NCBI GenBank assembly: GCA_902579985.1
Contig: CACHIV010000001.1
Location: 124,001-188,000, forward strand
Length of the DNA: 64,000 bases
Source of the DNA: an uncultured Pelagibacteraceae bacterium
Lineage (GTDB): Bacteria; Pseudomonadota; Alphaproteobacteria; Pelagibacterales; Pelagibacteraceae
Reading direction: 5' to 3'
Shown here: positions 25,972 to 39,429 of the stretch, piece after piece
How positions within the stretch are numbered: position 1 is the first letter of the stretch
Layout: the number at the start of each line of letters is the position of its first letter
The notes under the pieces: generated by a model
What the model was told of the DNA's origin: nothing
Seen by the model: only the letters and a program-made list of their open reading frames with translations
Database searches by the model: none
Program-made: the position numbers and the translations under genes

Positions 25972-27093
25972 TTACGCTATTAATTGTTTGTGGTGAATTT
26001 TAGCGCTCATTACAATGCCGAAACCAATCATAGTCGCCAACATTGAGGATCCTCCATATGACATTATTGGTAAAGGTGATCCAACTATTGGAAGTAAACC
26101 TAAAACCATTGCCATGTTTACAACAACATAAAAGAAAATTGCAGAGCCATAACCATAACAAAAAAGTTTAGCAAAATAGCTTTTAGAGATGTAGCCGACT
26201 CTTATAACTCTATAAATTATGATTACGTAAATCAATAAAAGAAACAAGGCTCCTATAAGACCATGTTCCTCTGCGAATAATGTATATATAAAATCAGTGT
26301 GTTTTTCAGGTAAAAACTCTAAGTAACTTTGTGTCCCTTTTAAAAAGCCTTTGCCTGTCAATCCACCAGAACCAATAGCAATTTTTGATTGAATAATTTG
26401 ATAACCCGCTCCTAGTGGATCTCTATCAGGATCTAGAAATGTTAAAACTCTCGTCTTCTGATAGGGTTTTAAAAAAGCAATAGCAAAAGGTAATGAAATT
26501 AATAAAGTTATAAAAGAATAAATAAAATATTTAATATTCAATCCTGCAAGCCAAACTACAACTAATCCACTTAATGCTATTAATATTGCAGTTCCCAAAT
26601 CAGGTTGGCTAATAACAATCATAACTGGTAAAATTAAAATAACACAAGAAATTAAAATTCCTTGAAGTGAGTTGATTTTATTTAATTGTATACGATGATA
26701 ATATTTTGCAAGACAAGCTATAATCGCTACTTTCATCAATTCAGATGGTTGTAAGTTAATAAAATATAAATTAATCCATCTTTGTGATCCTGACGCCTTA
26801 ACTCCATACATAGATGCCCAAACCAAGGAAATTAAAATGATTAAATAAAAAATGTAAGAAAAAAAGTGCCAAAATTTTATATTAAAAAAGGATAGAAGAA
26901 TCATCATCGGAAAAAAAATTAAAAATTTTAATATATGACTTTTCGTATGAAATAAAAATTCTCCTCCATCAGTAGAATACATTGATAAACTGCTAATAAA
27001 TCCTAATAGTAAAATACACATAATTAGAATGTAATCTAGATTTCTTAATTTTTGAAAAAAAGACAATTGACTATTAAGAGATGATTGTAACAT
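25972..27093 (-). CDS. rodA: Rod-shape SEDS peptidoglycan glycosyltransferase
   Basis: 373-residue SEDS protein with about ten membrane segments. SGGLTGKGFLKGTQSYLEFLP and PEKHTDFIYTLFAEEHGLIG contain the conserved W/E/D-rich periplasmic loop, and PLPIMSYGGSSM is the family C-terminal signature. It polymerises glycan strands in the elongation complex with PBP2. Its ATG directly follows the mrdA stop, completing mreB-mreC-mreD-mrdA-rodA. The start context MLQSSLNSQLSFFQKLRNLDY is typical. Confidence 0.93.
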   Translation of the reverse strand: MLQSSLNSQLSFFQKLRNLDYILIMCILLLGFISSLSMYSTDGGEFLFHTKSHILKFLIFFPMMILLSFFNIKFWHFFSYIFYLIILISLVWASMYGVKASGSQRWINLYFINLQPSELMKVAIIACLAKYYHRIQLNKINSLQGILISCVILILPVMIVISQPDLGTAILIALSGLVVVWLAGLNIKYFIYSFITLLISLPFAIAFLKPYQKTRVLTFLDPDRDPLGAGYQIIQSKIAIGSGGLTGKGFLKGTQSYLEFLPEKHTDFIYTLFAEEHGLIGALFLLLIYVIIIYRVIRVGYISKSYFAKLFCYGYGSAIFFYVVVNMAMVLGLLPIVGSPLPIMSYGGSSMLATMIGFGIVMSAKIHHKQLIA

Positions 27094-29061
27094 TTATGCC
27101 TTCAATGATTCTTTAGTTCTTATTTTTTCTCGTAATTTATGTCTATCAATAATCAATTTAAAAAGTTTTTTTGCTATAGGTGCTGCCATTGAACTACCAG
27201 ATCCACCATGCTCAACAACAACGCTAAGAGCATATCTAGGATTTTTATATGGACCAAATGCAATATATAAAGCATGATCTCTCTCATTGTAGGGAATTTC
27301 TATTGTTTTTAATTCTAAAGCTCTTTGTTCTTCTGTTATTCGCTTAACTTGTGATGTTCCAGTTTTACCAGCGAACTGATATTTTGGATCTTTTATTCTA
27401 GATGAAAAAGATGTTCCTCTCACTTCATTTGCTGATGCGAACATTGCTTCTTTTACAATATTTATGTTTTCAAAATTTTCATATAAAGTTTCATATTTTT
27501 TCTCTTTATTAATAGAAAAAATTTCTTCAGTTGCTTCAGCTAAACTATTTTTATTTTCTTTTTGATTTTTAAAATTTTCTTCCATTAAATTTTTAATTTC
27601 TTCAAGAGTATTATCATTTTCATTAATAACTATTTTAGGATAAATTTTATGTCCGCCATTCGCTAATTGAGCTGTCATTAAACATAATTGCAAAGGTGTA
27701 GTTTGCATATAACCTTGACCAATTCCTGTAATTAATGTTTCTCCAATAACCCAACCTTTCCCCAAATTATTAATTTTCCAAAGAGTGTCAGGTACTAATC
27801 CTTTTTTTTCAATTTCATATGTGTCTTGTAGGACCTTGTTTTCTAACCCAAATTTTAAAGCTGTTTTTTTTAATCTATCTACTCCAAGCTTTCTTGCAAT
27901 TTCATAAAAATAAGTATCACAAGATTGCTTAATTGCATCTCTCATATCGACAACTCCATGACCTTTTTTTTTCCAACAATGATAAGTTTGGCCATACATC
28001 TCTATTTTTCCAGTACAATTTACTTTAAAATTTTTGTTTACAATTTTATTTTCTAGAGCTGAAAGAGCTACTATTGGTTTTATTGTTGAGCCTGGTGAGT
28101 ATAATCCAGACAATGTTTTATTAACCAATGGCTTAAGTGGATTATTTTTTATCAATTGCCAATCATCTTGACTTATACCAAAAAGGAATAAATTTGGATT
28201 AAATGAAGGAGAGGAATGCATTGCAATAATTTCACCAGTATAAATATCCATTACACTTATTGATCCTGCCAAATCTTTTAAAAGTTTATTGGATAGTTTT
28301 TGAACTTCAGTATCTATAGTTAATTTGATTTTTTCACCTGGTTCACCGTCTTCATGATCAATTTGATTTATTCTTTTACCATATGCATTTACTTCATATC
28401 TTTGCACTCCATTTGTGCCTAGTAGTTTATTTTCAAATGATTTTTCAAGCCCTATTTTTCCAACTTTTAAACCTGGAACGTGATTATTTTTAATAATTTC
28501 ATTATTTAATATATCTTTTTCACTGGCTTCACTTACATATCCTAAAACATGTGTAAAAGTTTCATTATAAGGATAATTTCTAGAAATTGATAAAACAGGT
28601 TTTGCTCCAGTTAAATCATGTAAAAAATAATTAATTTTTGCAAATTGCTCCCAAGATAAATTTTCAGAAACTACTAGAGTTTCCCAAGGTTTTTGTTTAT
28701 TTTTACGACTTATTATTTTTCTGAATTCTTGATCGTTAAGACTCAATATTTCTTTTAATCTTAACATCAAATATTTAAAATTTTCTACTTGTTCTGGAAC
28801 TACATGAAGCTGATAAACTTTTAAATTCCCAGCAATAATGTTTCCAAAATAATCTAAAAATTGTCCTCTTACTGGTGGTAATCTCCATTCTCGAAGTCTA
28901 TTTTTATCTGAAAGAGTTTTATATTTTTTACTTTCTGAAATTTGTAATGAAAATAATCTTGCTATAATTCCTGTAAATATTACCGCTTTAGCTATTCCAA
29001 CAATAAACATTCGTCTGTTTACTATTTGAAATTTTTTAACATTAAAATTTTCACCTAGCAT
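27094..29061 (-). CDS. mrdA: Penicillin-binding protein 2, elongation transpeptidase
   Basis: 655-residue class B PBP. One N-terminal membrane anchor (residues about 17-37), a dimerisation domain (RLREWRLPPVRGQFLDYFGN), and a transpeptidase domain with SPGSTIKP (nucleophile Ser), SCD (in KQSCDTYFYE) as the second motif and KTGTSQV as the third. About 50 extra polar residues (near 505-555, ENFKNQKENKNSLAEATEE) are inserted between the second and third motifs. It cross-links side-wall peptidoglycan with RodA, directly downstream. Confidence 0.93.
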   Translation of the reverse strand: MLGENFNVKKFQIVNRRMFIVGIAKAVIFTGIIARLFSLQISESKKYKTLSDKNRLREWRLPPVRGQFLDYFGNIIAGNLKVYQLHVVPEQVENFKYLMLRLKEILSLNDQEFRKIISRKNKQKPWETLVVSENLSWEQFAKINYFLHDLTGAKPVLSISRNYPYNETFTHVLGYVSEASEKDILNNEIIKNNHVPGLKVGKIGLEKSFENKLLGTNGVQRYEVNAYGKRINQIDHEDGEPGEKIKLTIDTEVQKLSNKLLKDLAGSISVMDIYTGEIIAMHSSPSFNPNLFLFGISQDDWQLIKNNPLKPLVNKTLSGLYSPGSTIKPIVALSALENKIVNKNFKVNCTGKIEMYGQTYHCWKKKGHGVVDMRDAIKQSCDTYFYEIARKLGVDRLKKTALKFGLENKVLQDTYEIEKKGLVPDTLWKINNLGKGWVIGETLITGIGQGYMQTTPLQLCLMTAQLANGGHKIYPKIVINENDNTLEEIKNLMEENFKNQKENKNSLAEATEEIFSINKEKKYETLYENFENINIVKEAMFASANEVRGTSFSSRIKDPKYQFAGKTGTSQVKRITEEQRALELKTIEIPYNERDHALYIAFGPYKNPRYALSVVVEHGGSGSSMAAPIAKKLFKLIIDRHKLREKIRTKESLKA

Positions 29062-29569
29062 TAGATTTACCTAACAATAAATTATCATAAAGATCAAATA
29101 AACGTGAAAAAAATAAATATAGTAAAAAGGTAAAAGTTATATTTACTATCTGATCAAAAAAACTTACCTCATACTTAAAAATTAACATTAAAACTATAAA
29201 GGAAATAAAATTTAAAAGTGAAATTGTTATTAAAAAAAATATCCAATCTTTAAAAATATTTGGTCTTAAAGTTATATTTCTTAAGTATGCAGTAGCAGCA
29301 CATATTAATAAATAACTTAAACTGCTCGTTCCCATTGGTATACCAATCATAACATCATTAAATAGGCCAGCCGTAAAAATAAAAGTGTAACCTAAACTCT
29401 CCGATCTTTTTAAGCTATAATAAAATATTAAAATATATGCAAAGTTAAATGAAAAATATTTTAATCCTAAATTATTAAAATCAACTTCATTTAATATTGA
29501 AGCAAATAACAACACTACAGGTGAATATTTATATAAAAACGTTTTTATCTTACTTTTTGCGTTTATCAT
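29051..29569 (-). CDS. mreD: Rod shape-determining membrane protein MreD
   Basis: 172 residues with about five hydrophobic segments and a short polar C-terminus. Sequence conservation in MreD is low; the call rests on size, topology, the segment FTAGLFNDVMIGIPMGTSSL, and its place between mreC and mrdA. It overlaps the mrdA start by 11 bp and lies next to the mreC stop. Confidence 0.85.
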   Translation of the reverse strand: MINAKSKIKTFLYKYSPVVLLFASILNEVDFNNLGLKYFSFNFAYILIFYYSLKRSESLGYTFIFTAGLFNDVMIGIPMGTSSLSYLLICAATAYLRNITLRPNIFKDWIFFLITISLLNFISFIVLMLIFKYEVSFFDQIVNITFTFLLYLFFSRLFDLYDNLLLGKSNAR

Positions 29570-30784
29570 TTAGTTTATTTTTTTTCCCTTATTTAAAATA
29601 CAAGCTTTATATTCAGGAGTTCCGACCTTATATAATTTATTATAGAAATTCTTTCTGCATTTATGAGCATATAAAAGGTTGAGTCTCAGAAAATTTATCT
29701 CTTCTTGATCAATTTTAATTTGTTTATTTATATCTTGTAATTTTTGTAATTCACTTTTGGATAAAGCAAGTTCTTTTTTTAATTCACTATTTTCATTCTC
29801 AATCTTAAGTCTTATTTCTTCTAGAATATCTTTTTGTTGTTTAAGCACTTCAAAATTTTGTTGTTGATTATTGAATTTTGAAATCTGTTCACTATTTAAT
29901 TCAAATTCTTTTTTACTAGTTTCATCGACTATTTGTTTTTCATTTGATACTACTTTGACATATTCTAATTGAGTAAAATCCTTATAAAATTTAACTACTA
30001 TATCTTTATTATTTAAATTTGTTTCTACAGTTATTTTACCTATAGGAATTCCACTGTTAAATACTGAGCCAGCTCCAGAAGTTATAACCAAAAGATCTTC
30101 ATCTTTATTTTCAATACTCTCGTCGTTAATGTATTGTATAATACCATTTTGATTTCCATTTCCAGACATAATTGCTTGTATGCCAATAGGTTCTATTGAA
30201 ACAGGAACTTTAGAATTAATATCTGATGCTAAGAGTACACGTGAAGTAAGATAATTTACCTCCACAATCTTACCTATCAAATAAACATCATCTAAAACAA
30301 TCATTCCCTTTTTAATGCCATTTTTACTACCTTTATTTAAAACTATTGATCTTAAAAAAGGACTTTCTTTATCTAAGAGAACTTTAGCGTAAGTTTCATT
30401 ACTAGTTGTAAAATAATCATCAATTACTTTTTTTAATTTAATATTTTCAAACATAATTATTTGTTTCGACAAATCTTTTGTTTTAAATATTTCTAATTCG
30501 CTTTTAATTTTCTTATATTCTTCATAATGTTTATAGTGATTTGATATATTTTTATAAGAAATTTGAATTACATTTTCTGGGATAGACGCTATAAATGAAG
30601 AAGTATAAATAACGTCTTTAATTATATTTTTTAAATAATCTACAGCTTTTAAATTAAAACTTCCTAGAATTAAGAAAATAATTGAAACTAATATTAAACT
30701 TAATATTGAGAATCTTTGTTGTGTGCCTCTTTTTAAAAAAGCAGATCTAATTGCTATTACAAAATCGTCTCTACCTTTTTCCAT
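29570..30784 (-). CDS. mreC: Rod shape-determining protein MreC with C-terminal extension
   Basis: 404 residues. One membrane segment near residues 24-48, a short coiled coil (about 75-105), then the beta-rich MreC domain (VLDDVYLIGKIVEVNYLTSRVLLASD; SGNGNQNGIIQYI). The domain ends near residue 275; a further 125 residues form a long, charged coiled coil (ISKFNNQQQNFEVLKQQKDI) and a tail with two Cys (HKCRKNFY, YKACILN). Most MreC proteins are near 280-330 residues. It links MreB to the periplasmic wall enzymes; the extension is unusual. Confidence 0.9.
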   Translation of the reverse strand: MEKGRDDFVIAIRSAFLKRGTQQRFSILSLILVSIIFLILGSFNLKAVDYLKNIIKDVIYTSSFIASIPENVIQISYKNISNHYKHYEEYKKIKSELEIFKTKDLSKQIIMFENIKLKKVIDDYFTTSNETYAKVLLDKESPFLRSIVLNKGSKNGIKKGMIVLDDVYLIGKIVEVNYLTSRVLLASDINSKVPVSIEPIGIQAIMSGNGNQNGIIQYINDESIENKDEDLLVITSGAGSVFNSGIPIGKITVETNLNNKDIVVKFYKDFTQLEYVKVVSNEKQIVDETSKKEFELNSEQISKFNNQQQNFEVLKQQKDILEEIRLKIENENSELKKELALSKSELQKLQDINKQIKIDQEEINFLRLNLLYAHKCRKNFYNKLYKVGTPEYKACILNKGKKIN

Positions 30785-30789
30785 TTTTT

Positions 30790-33394
<2,605 letters not shown>

Positions 33395-33500
33395 AACAAA
33401 TAATTTTAGAAAGCTTATAATACAATCTATAAGAGAGATTGCAAAATAATTGTTAGATTATATTTATAATTTTTTGATCGTTTTAGGTCTTTAATAAAGA

Positions 33501-34523
<1,023 letters not shown>

Positions 34524-34542
34524 TTATTTTCTCCTTTGATAA

Positions 34543-35091
34543 CTAATTAAATATTTCTGATCCCCTAGTCATTGCAACTGCGCCAGTTCTTGAAGCGCTA
34601 ATAAGACCAAGCGGTTTTAAATTTTTACTCATTTTATCTATCTCTCTTCTTAGAGCTGTAATTTGAATTACAACTGATTTATTTGTTTTATCTAGTATAA
34701 CTGGATTAAATTTTTTACAAACATTTAAAGCTTTTTTAATTTTTGTTGAGTTTGCTACTATTTTTAACAAAGCCATTTCTTTAAATATAACTCTTTTGTC
34801 CTCTCTTTTAAAATTTGCTACTTTATGTACTGGTACCAATTTTTTTAATTGTAAAGTAATTTGTTCAATTACTTGTGGGGTTCCTGTAGTTACAATCGTA
34901 ATTCTTGATAGACTTTTTTTTTGATCAACTTCAGCTACTGCTAGTGATTCTATATTGTAGCCCCTGCCAGAAAATAAACCAACAACTCTAGCTAATACTC
35001 CAGCCTCGTTATCTACCCATACTACAAAAATATGAGTGTCCAGTTTTCCTAGTTTCGTTGGTGTGCTATAGGCTGATTTAGATTTTGTCAT
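34543..35091 (-). CDS. ilvN: Acetolactate synthase small (regulatory) subunit
   Basis: 182 residues. An ACT domain occupies about residues 17-90 (VDNEAGVLARVVGLFSGRGYN), followed by the second regulatory domain (MALLKIVANSTKIKKALNVC). It binds valine and activates the large subunit encoded 1 bp upstream. The length fits the IlvH/IlvN proteins that carry the C-terminal domain. Confidence 0.93.
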   Translation of the reverse strand: MTKSKSAYSTPTKLGKLDTHIFVVWVDNEAGVLARVVGLFSGRGYNIESLAVAEVDQKKSLSRITIVTTGTPQVIEQITLQLKKLVPVHKVANFKREDKRVIFKEMALLKIVANSTKIKKALNVCKKFNPVILDKTNKSVVIQITALRREIDKMSKNLKPLGLISASRTGAVAMTRGSEIFN

Positions 35092-35092
35092 T

Positions 35093-36859
35093 TTAAACTA
35101 ATTCTTTTCCCTTGCCTGTAATTTTATTTTCACTTTGATCTTTTGGCCCCAAAAGCATTTGGTTATGTGGTTTTCCTGAAGGTATCATTGGAAAACAATT
35201 TTCATTTGGATCAACTAAACAATCAAAAATTACTGGTTTATCAGTATTAATCATCTCTTCAATTTTTTGATCTAGTTCGTTTGGAGTTTTGGCCCTAATT
35301 CCCACACATCCGTAAGCCTCAGCTAATTTGACAAAATCAGGTAATGCAGCAGTATAACTTTCAGAATAATTTTTTTCATGAAGTAATTCTTGCCATTGTC
35401 TAACCATTCCCATGTATTCATTATTAAGAATAAATATTTTTATTGGTAAATTATATTGTACGGCGGTAGACATTTCTTGAATAGTCATCAAAACTGAAGC
35501 TTCACCAGCTATGTCAACTACTAATTTTTCTGGATGAGCTATCTGAACACCAACAGCTGCTGGTAATCCATACCCCATTGTACCTAGACCACCTGAAGTC
35601 ATCCATCTATTTGGCTTATTAAATTTGTAATGTTGTGCTGCCCACATTTGATGTTGTCCCACTTCAGTTGTAATATAGGTATCTTTATTTTTTGTTAATT
35701 CATATAATCTTTGAACAGCAAATTGAGGTTTAATAATTTTATCACTATTAATAAAGTTTAGTGATTTTTTTGTTTTCCATTTTTGAATCTGTTCCCACCA
35801 TTTAGATATTTTTTGTTTATTTGATTTTTCTAAATTTAGATTTTTCTTTTTTAATGTTTTAGTTGTTATATTAATAACTTCCGCAACATCCCCTTCAATT
35901 GCTAAATCAACTTTAACAATTTTGTTTATTGATGATGGATCTATATCAATATGAACTTTTTTTGATTTTGGAGAAAATTCATCGATCTTTCCTGTTATAC
36001 GATCATCAAACCTTGCTCCTATATTGATTAACAAATCACAATCATGCATGGCATTATTTGCTTCGTAAGTTCCATGCATTCCAAGCATTCCAATAAATTG
36101 ATTATCATTTCCAGGAAAAGCTCCAAGTCCTTGAAGTGTAGAGGTTATTGGAAACCCGGTTAACCTCACCAACTCTCTTAATAATTCACTAGCTTTTGGT
36201 CCTGAATTTATTACTCCTCCACCAGTATAAAAAATTGGTTTTTTAGCTTTACTCATTAATTCAATGAGTTGATCAATATCTTTTTGATTAAATCTATTAT
36301 TTAATTTTCCATTTAATTTTTTTTCTTTTTTTGGAGATGAATATTTTGTTTTTGCAAACTGAATATCTTTTGGAATATCAACTAATACTGGTCCTGGTCT
36401 ACCAGTTGTTGCTACCTTAAATGCTTCATGTATTACTCTTGATAAATCTTTTATATCTTTCACTAACCAATTATGTTTTGTACACGGTCTTGTGATACCT
36501 GTTGTATCACATTCTTGAAAAGCATCTGTTCCTATTAGGTGCGTTGGAACCTGACCTGATATACAAACTAAAGGGACAGAATCCATGTAGGCATCTGTTA
36601 AAGCTGTAACAACATTTGTAGCTCCTGGACCAGAAGTAACTAATACAACTCCCGGTTTACCGGATGATCTTGCATAGCCCTCGGCAGCATGACCTGCGCC
36701 TTGCTCGTGCCTAACCAAGATATGTTTTATAGTTGGATGATTCTTTAATTCATCATATATAGGAAGTACTGCTCCACCAGGATATCCAAAAATATGTTTT
36801 ACTTTTTGGTCTTCCAAACACTTAAATACAATTTCTGCTCCTGAATATAAATTCCCCAT
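35093..36859 (-). CDS. ilvB: Acetolactate synthase large subunit
   Basis: 588-residue ThDP enzyme. The catalytic Glu is in ILVRHEQGAGHAAEGYARSS (residues about 48-67). The ThDP/Mg motif near residue 448 reads AGEASVLMTIQEM and runs to ILNNEYMGM; the usual GDG/GDA has Glu in place of the metal-binding Asp. The rest of the domain is normal (GGLGTMGYGLPAAVG; MVRQWQELLH). It makes acetolactate from pyruvate with IlvN. It stands 19 bp from miaA. Confidence 0.94.
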   Translation of the reverse strand: MGNLYSGAEIVFKCLEDQKVKHIFGYPGGAVLPIYDELKNHPTIKHILVRHEQGAGHAAEGYARSSGKPGVVLVTSGPGATNVVTALTDAYMDSVPLVCISGQVPTHLIGTDAFQECDTTGITRPCTKHNWLVKDIKDLSRVIHEAFKVATTGRPGPVLVDIPKDIQFAKTKYSSPKKEKKLNGKLNNRFNQKDIDQLIELMSKAKKPIFYTGGGVINSGPKASELLRELVRLTGFPITSTLQGLGAFPGNDNQFIGMLGMHGTYEANNAMHDCDLLINIGARFDDRITGKIDEFSPKSKKVHIDIDPSSINKIVKVDLAIEGDVAEVINITTKTLKKKNLNLEKSNKQKISKWWEQIQKWKTKKSLNFINSDKIIKPQFAVQRLYELTKNKDTYITTEVGQHQMWAAQHYKFNKPNRWMTSGGLGTMGYGLPAAVGVQIAHPEKLVVDIAGEASVLMTIQEMSTAVQYNLPIKIFILNNEYMGMVRQWQELLHEKNYSESYTAALPDFVKLAEAYGCVGIRAKTPNELDQKIEEMINTDKPVIFDCLVDPNENCFPMIPSGKPHNQMLLGPKDQSENKITGKGKELV

Positions 36860-36878
36860 TTGAGCAATCTATTCGACT

Positions 36879-37820
36879 TTATATTAATTGGTCAAGTTTA
36901 AGAGACGATTTATTTAATTTTTTTATATATTTACTGAAGTTGATCGGATGAATTTTTTTCCAAGACCCCATTCTGCTTCTAGCCCATGTAGCTTGTCTTT
37001 TGGCATATTGTCTTGTTTTAATAGAGATTAACTCTTGTGCTTTCTCCAAATTAATTTGTTTTTTTAAGTATTGGGTCAATTCAGCTATCCCAATTATTTT
37101 TTTTACACTATGATCTTTTTGAATCTTTAAATTAAGATAGGTTTTAACTTCTCCAATCGCACCTTCCTCAATCATTTTATTTGTTCTTAATAAAATTTTC
37201 TTAATAAGATCTTCCTTTTTTAAATCAATATATAATTTTAAAAATTCATTTGCTTTGAATTCTGGTTTAGTTTTATTCATCCAATCATACATAGATATTT
37301 TCGTATAATACTTTATTTCATAAGCTCTAGTTGATCTTTGAGCATCATTCGAATTAATTCTATCTTGAATTTTTGGATCAATCTTAATAAGTCTCTTATA
37401 AAATTTTTTTTGGCCTTCTTTTTTTTGTAATAATCTAATTTTTTTTCTAATCTTTATTGGAATTTCTGGAATTTCTACTAAACCATTTATTAAAGATTGA
37501 AAATATAAACCTGTACCTCCAACTAAAATTGGTATTTTTTTTCTTTTTCTAATATCTTTAATAATTTTAATTGCTGATCTTAGCCACTGTCCTGTTGAAT
37601 AATTTTTATTTAAATTGACAATTCCGTACAAATGATGTCTAATTTTTTTTTGATCCCGTATTTCCGGTCTAGCTGTTAAAATTTTAAATTTTCTATAAAC
37701 TTGCATACTATCAGCATTTACAATCTCGCCATTAATTTTTTTAGCTACTTTGATAGCAAAATTTGATTTACCTGATGCGGTTGGTCCTGATATTAAAATA
37801 ATTTTGGACATTTTGTCCAT
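36879..37820 (-). CDS. miaA: tRNA dimethylallyltransferase
   Basis: 313 residues. P-loop SGPTASGKSNFA (residues about 10-21), substrate motif NADSMQVYR, DPP-binding GGTGLYFQSLINGL and the tRNA-binding RQYAKRQATWARSR. It prenylates A37 of tRNAs that read UNN codons, an important class in an AT-rich genome. An alternative ATG lies three codons downstream. It sits between the Do protease and ilvB. Confidence 0.94.
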   Translation of the reverse strand: MDKMSKIILISGPTASGKSNFAIKVAKKINGEIVNADSMQVYRKFKILTARPEIRDQKKIRHHLYGIVNLNKNYSTGQWLRSAIKIIKDIRKRKKIPILVGGTGLYFQSLINGLVEIPEIPIKIRKKIRLLQKKEGQKKFYKRLIKIDPKIQDRINSNDAQRSTRAYEIKYYTKISMYDWMNKTKPEFKANEFLKLYIDLKKEDLIKKILLRTNKMIEEGAIGEVKTYLNLKIQKDHSVKKIIGIAELTQYLKKQINLEKAQELISIKTRQYAKRQATWARSRMGSWKKIHPINFSKYIKKLNKSSLKLDQLI

Positions 37821-37822
37821 AA

Positions 37823-39235
37823 TTAATCTAACTTAACTCCAATGTATCTTTTTTGGTTCTGATTATTATAAATTACAATTAAAATTGTTTTTTGATTAGA
37901 TTTTAAAGTAGTATCAATTATATCTTCAAGATCTTTTACAGACTTAATTTTTTTCTTTTGTGCTTCAATAATTATATTATCTACGTTTAAATTTTTTACA
38001 GGACTGTTTTCATCTATATTTGTTATAACTAATCCTGTCGTTTGGTTTGGAAGTTTTCTTTGTTCAATATCTTTTTTATTTAGAAGTCTAACCTTAATTT
38101 TTAATGATTTGATTTCAAATGTTTCTGGTTTCTTATTTTCTATCTCCTTTTTTTTTTCTTTAAAATCTTCAGAAGTTTCAAGTCTACCTAATGTAATATT
38201 TTTAATTATTTCTTTTTTATTTCTCCAAATTTTTACTTTTACTTTTTTTCCAACTTCAGTCTTTGCAACTATCATTGGAAGTTCTTTCATTTCTTTTATT
38301 TTTTCACCATTAAATTCTAAAATTATATCTCCTGCTTTTACGCCAGCTTTATCTGATGGGCTATTTTCTGCTACGCTTGCAACTAAAGCACCTCTTGGTT
38401 TATCTAATTTTTCTACTTCAGCTATTTCTTTTGTAACGTCTTGAATCCTAACTCCTAGCCAACCTCTTTTTGTTTCCCCAAATTCTACTAGTTGATCTAT
38501 TACAATTTTTGCACTGTTAGATGGTATTGAAAAACCTATTCCAATAGAACCACTTCTTCCTAAAATTGCTGTATTAATTCCTATCACGTCTCCGTTCATA
38601 TCAAACAAAGGACCTCCAGAATTTCCTGAATTTATTGAAGCGTCTGTCTGTATATAATCTTCATATCTTGATAATCCTATTGATCTATTTCTAGCAGAAA
38701 TTATTCCTGATGTTACTGTACCACCCAAACCAAATGGATTACCAATTGCAATTACCCAGTCACCAATTCTAGCATTATCTGAATTACCAAACTTAATGGG
38801 AATAAATTTTTCTTTTGTATCCAATTGTAGAACTGCAATATCAGATAAAGGGTCTGCACCTATAACTTTAGCTTTAAACTCTTTATCACCATTTACTCTA
38901 ACAATAATGTCTTCTGCATCCTGAATTACATGATTATTAGTTACGACTAGCCCCTTTTCATCAATTATAAATCCTGAACCTAAAGCTGAAGACTGTCTTT
39001 CTTGAGGAACTCCAAACTCTTTAAACATATCTTCAAGTGGTGAACCAGGAGGGAATTGAAAATTTGGAAAAGGATTACTTCTAGTAACTATTGTTTGAGT
39101 TGTTGAAATATTTACTACAGAAGGCATCAATTTTTCTGCTAAATCAGCAAATGAAGCTGGAGTATCTTTTGCGTAAATTTTTGGAAAGTAGCCGATTATA
39201 AAAAATACTATTAATAATTTTTTTATTTTATTCAT
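37823..39235 (-). CDS. Do-type periplasmic serine protease (DegP/MucD family)
   Basis: 470 residues with a signal peptide (residues 1-22). Trypsin-like domain with the triad His (VTNNHVIQDA), Asp (DPLSDIAVLQL) and Ser (SGNSGGPLFD), followed by two PDZ domains (about 265-350 and 380-465; GALVASVAENSPSDKAGV marks the first). It degrades or refolds damaged envelope proteins. It follows the DUF2065 gene by 1 bp in the usual alphaproteobacterial hflK-hflC-DUF2065-Do order. Confidence 0.93.
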   Translation of the reverse strand: MNKIKKLLIVFFIIGYFPKIYAKDTPASFADLAEKLMPSVVNISTTQTIVTRSNPFPNFQFPPGSPLEDMFKEFGVPQERQSSALGSGFIIDEKGLVVTNNHVIQDAEDIIVRVNGDKEFKAKVIGADPLSDIAVLQLDTKEKFIPIKFGNSDNARIGDWVIAIGNPFGLGGTVTSGIISARNRSIGLSRYEDYIQTDASINSGNSGGPLFDMNGDVIGINTAILGRSGSIGIGFSIPSNSAKIVIDQLVEFGETKRGWLGVRIQDVTKEIAEVEKLDKPRGALVASVAENSPSDKAGVKAGDIILEFNGEKIKEMKELPMIVAKTEVGKKVKVKIWRNKKEIIKNITLGRLETSEDFKEKKKEIENKKPETFEIKSLKIKVRLLNKKDIEQRKLPNQTTGLVITNIDENSPVKNLNVDNIIIEAQKKKIKSVKDLEDIIDTTLKSNQKTILIVIYNNQNQKRYIGVKLD

Positions 39236-39236
39236 T

Positions 39237-39422
39237 CTATTTTTTAATGTACCAAATAATAATAAATCCTATAATACTAAATATTAGCCCACCTACTCTA
39301 AGTTGACTACTTCCAACATCATTTAATTTTAACAACATAGATTTCATTTTTGATGGAAATAAGGCGTACAAAATTCCTTCAATAAAAAGAAAAAGCCCAA
39401 AAGCTATAATAAGCTCCTTCAT
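39237..39422 (-). CDS. DUF2065 small membrane protein
   Basis: 61 residues from the ATG at 39422 (MKELIIAFGLFLFIEGILYA), 7 bp after the hflC stop. A start at 39473 is also in frame but would overlap hflC by 44 bp and add a polar segment not typical of the family. Two membrane segments (residues about 3-21 and 40-58). The family is almost always found beside hflC; its role is unknown. Confidence 0.83.
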   Translation of the reverse strand: MKELIIAFGLFLFIEGILYALFPSKMKSMLLKLNDVGSSQLRVGGLIFSIIGFIIIWYIKK

Positions 39423-39429
39423 TGTAAGG

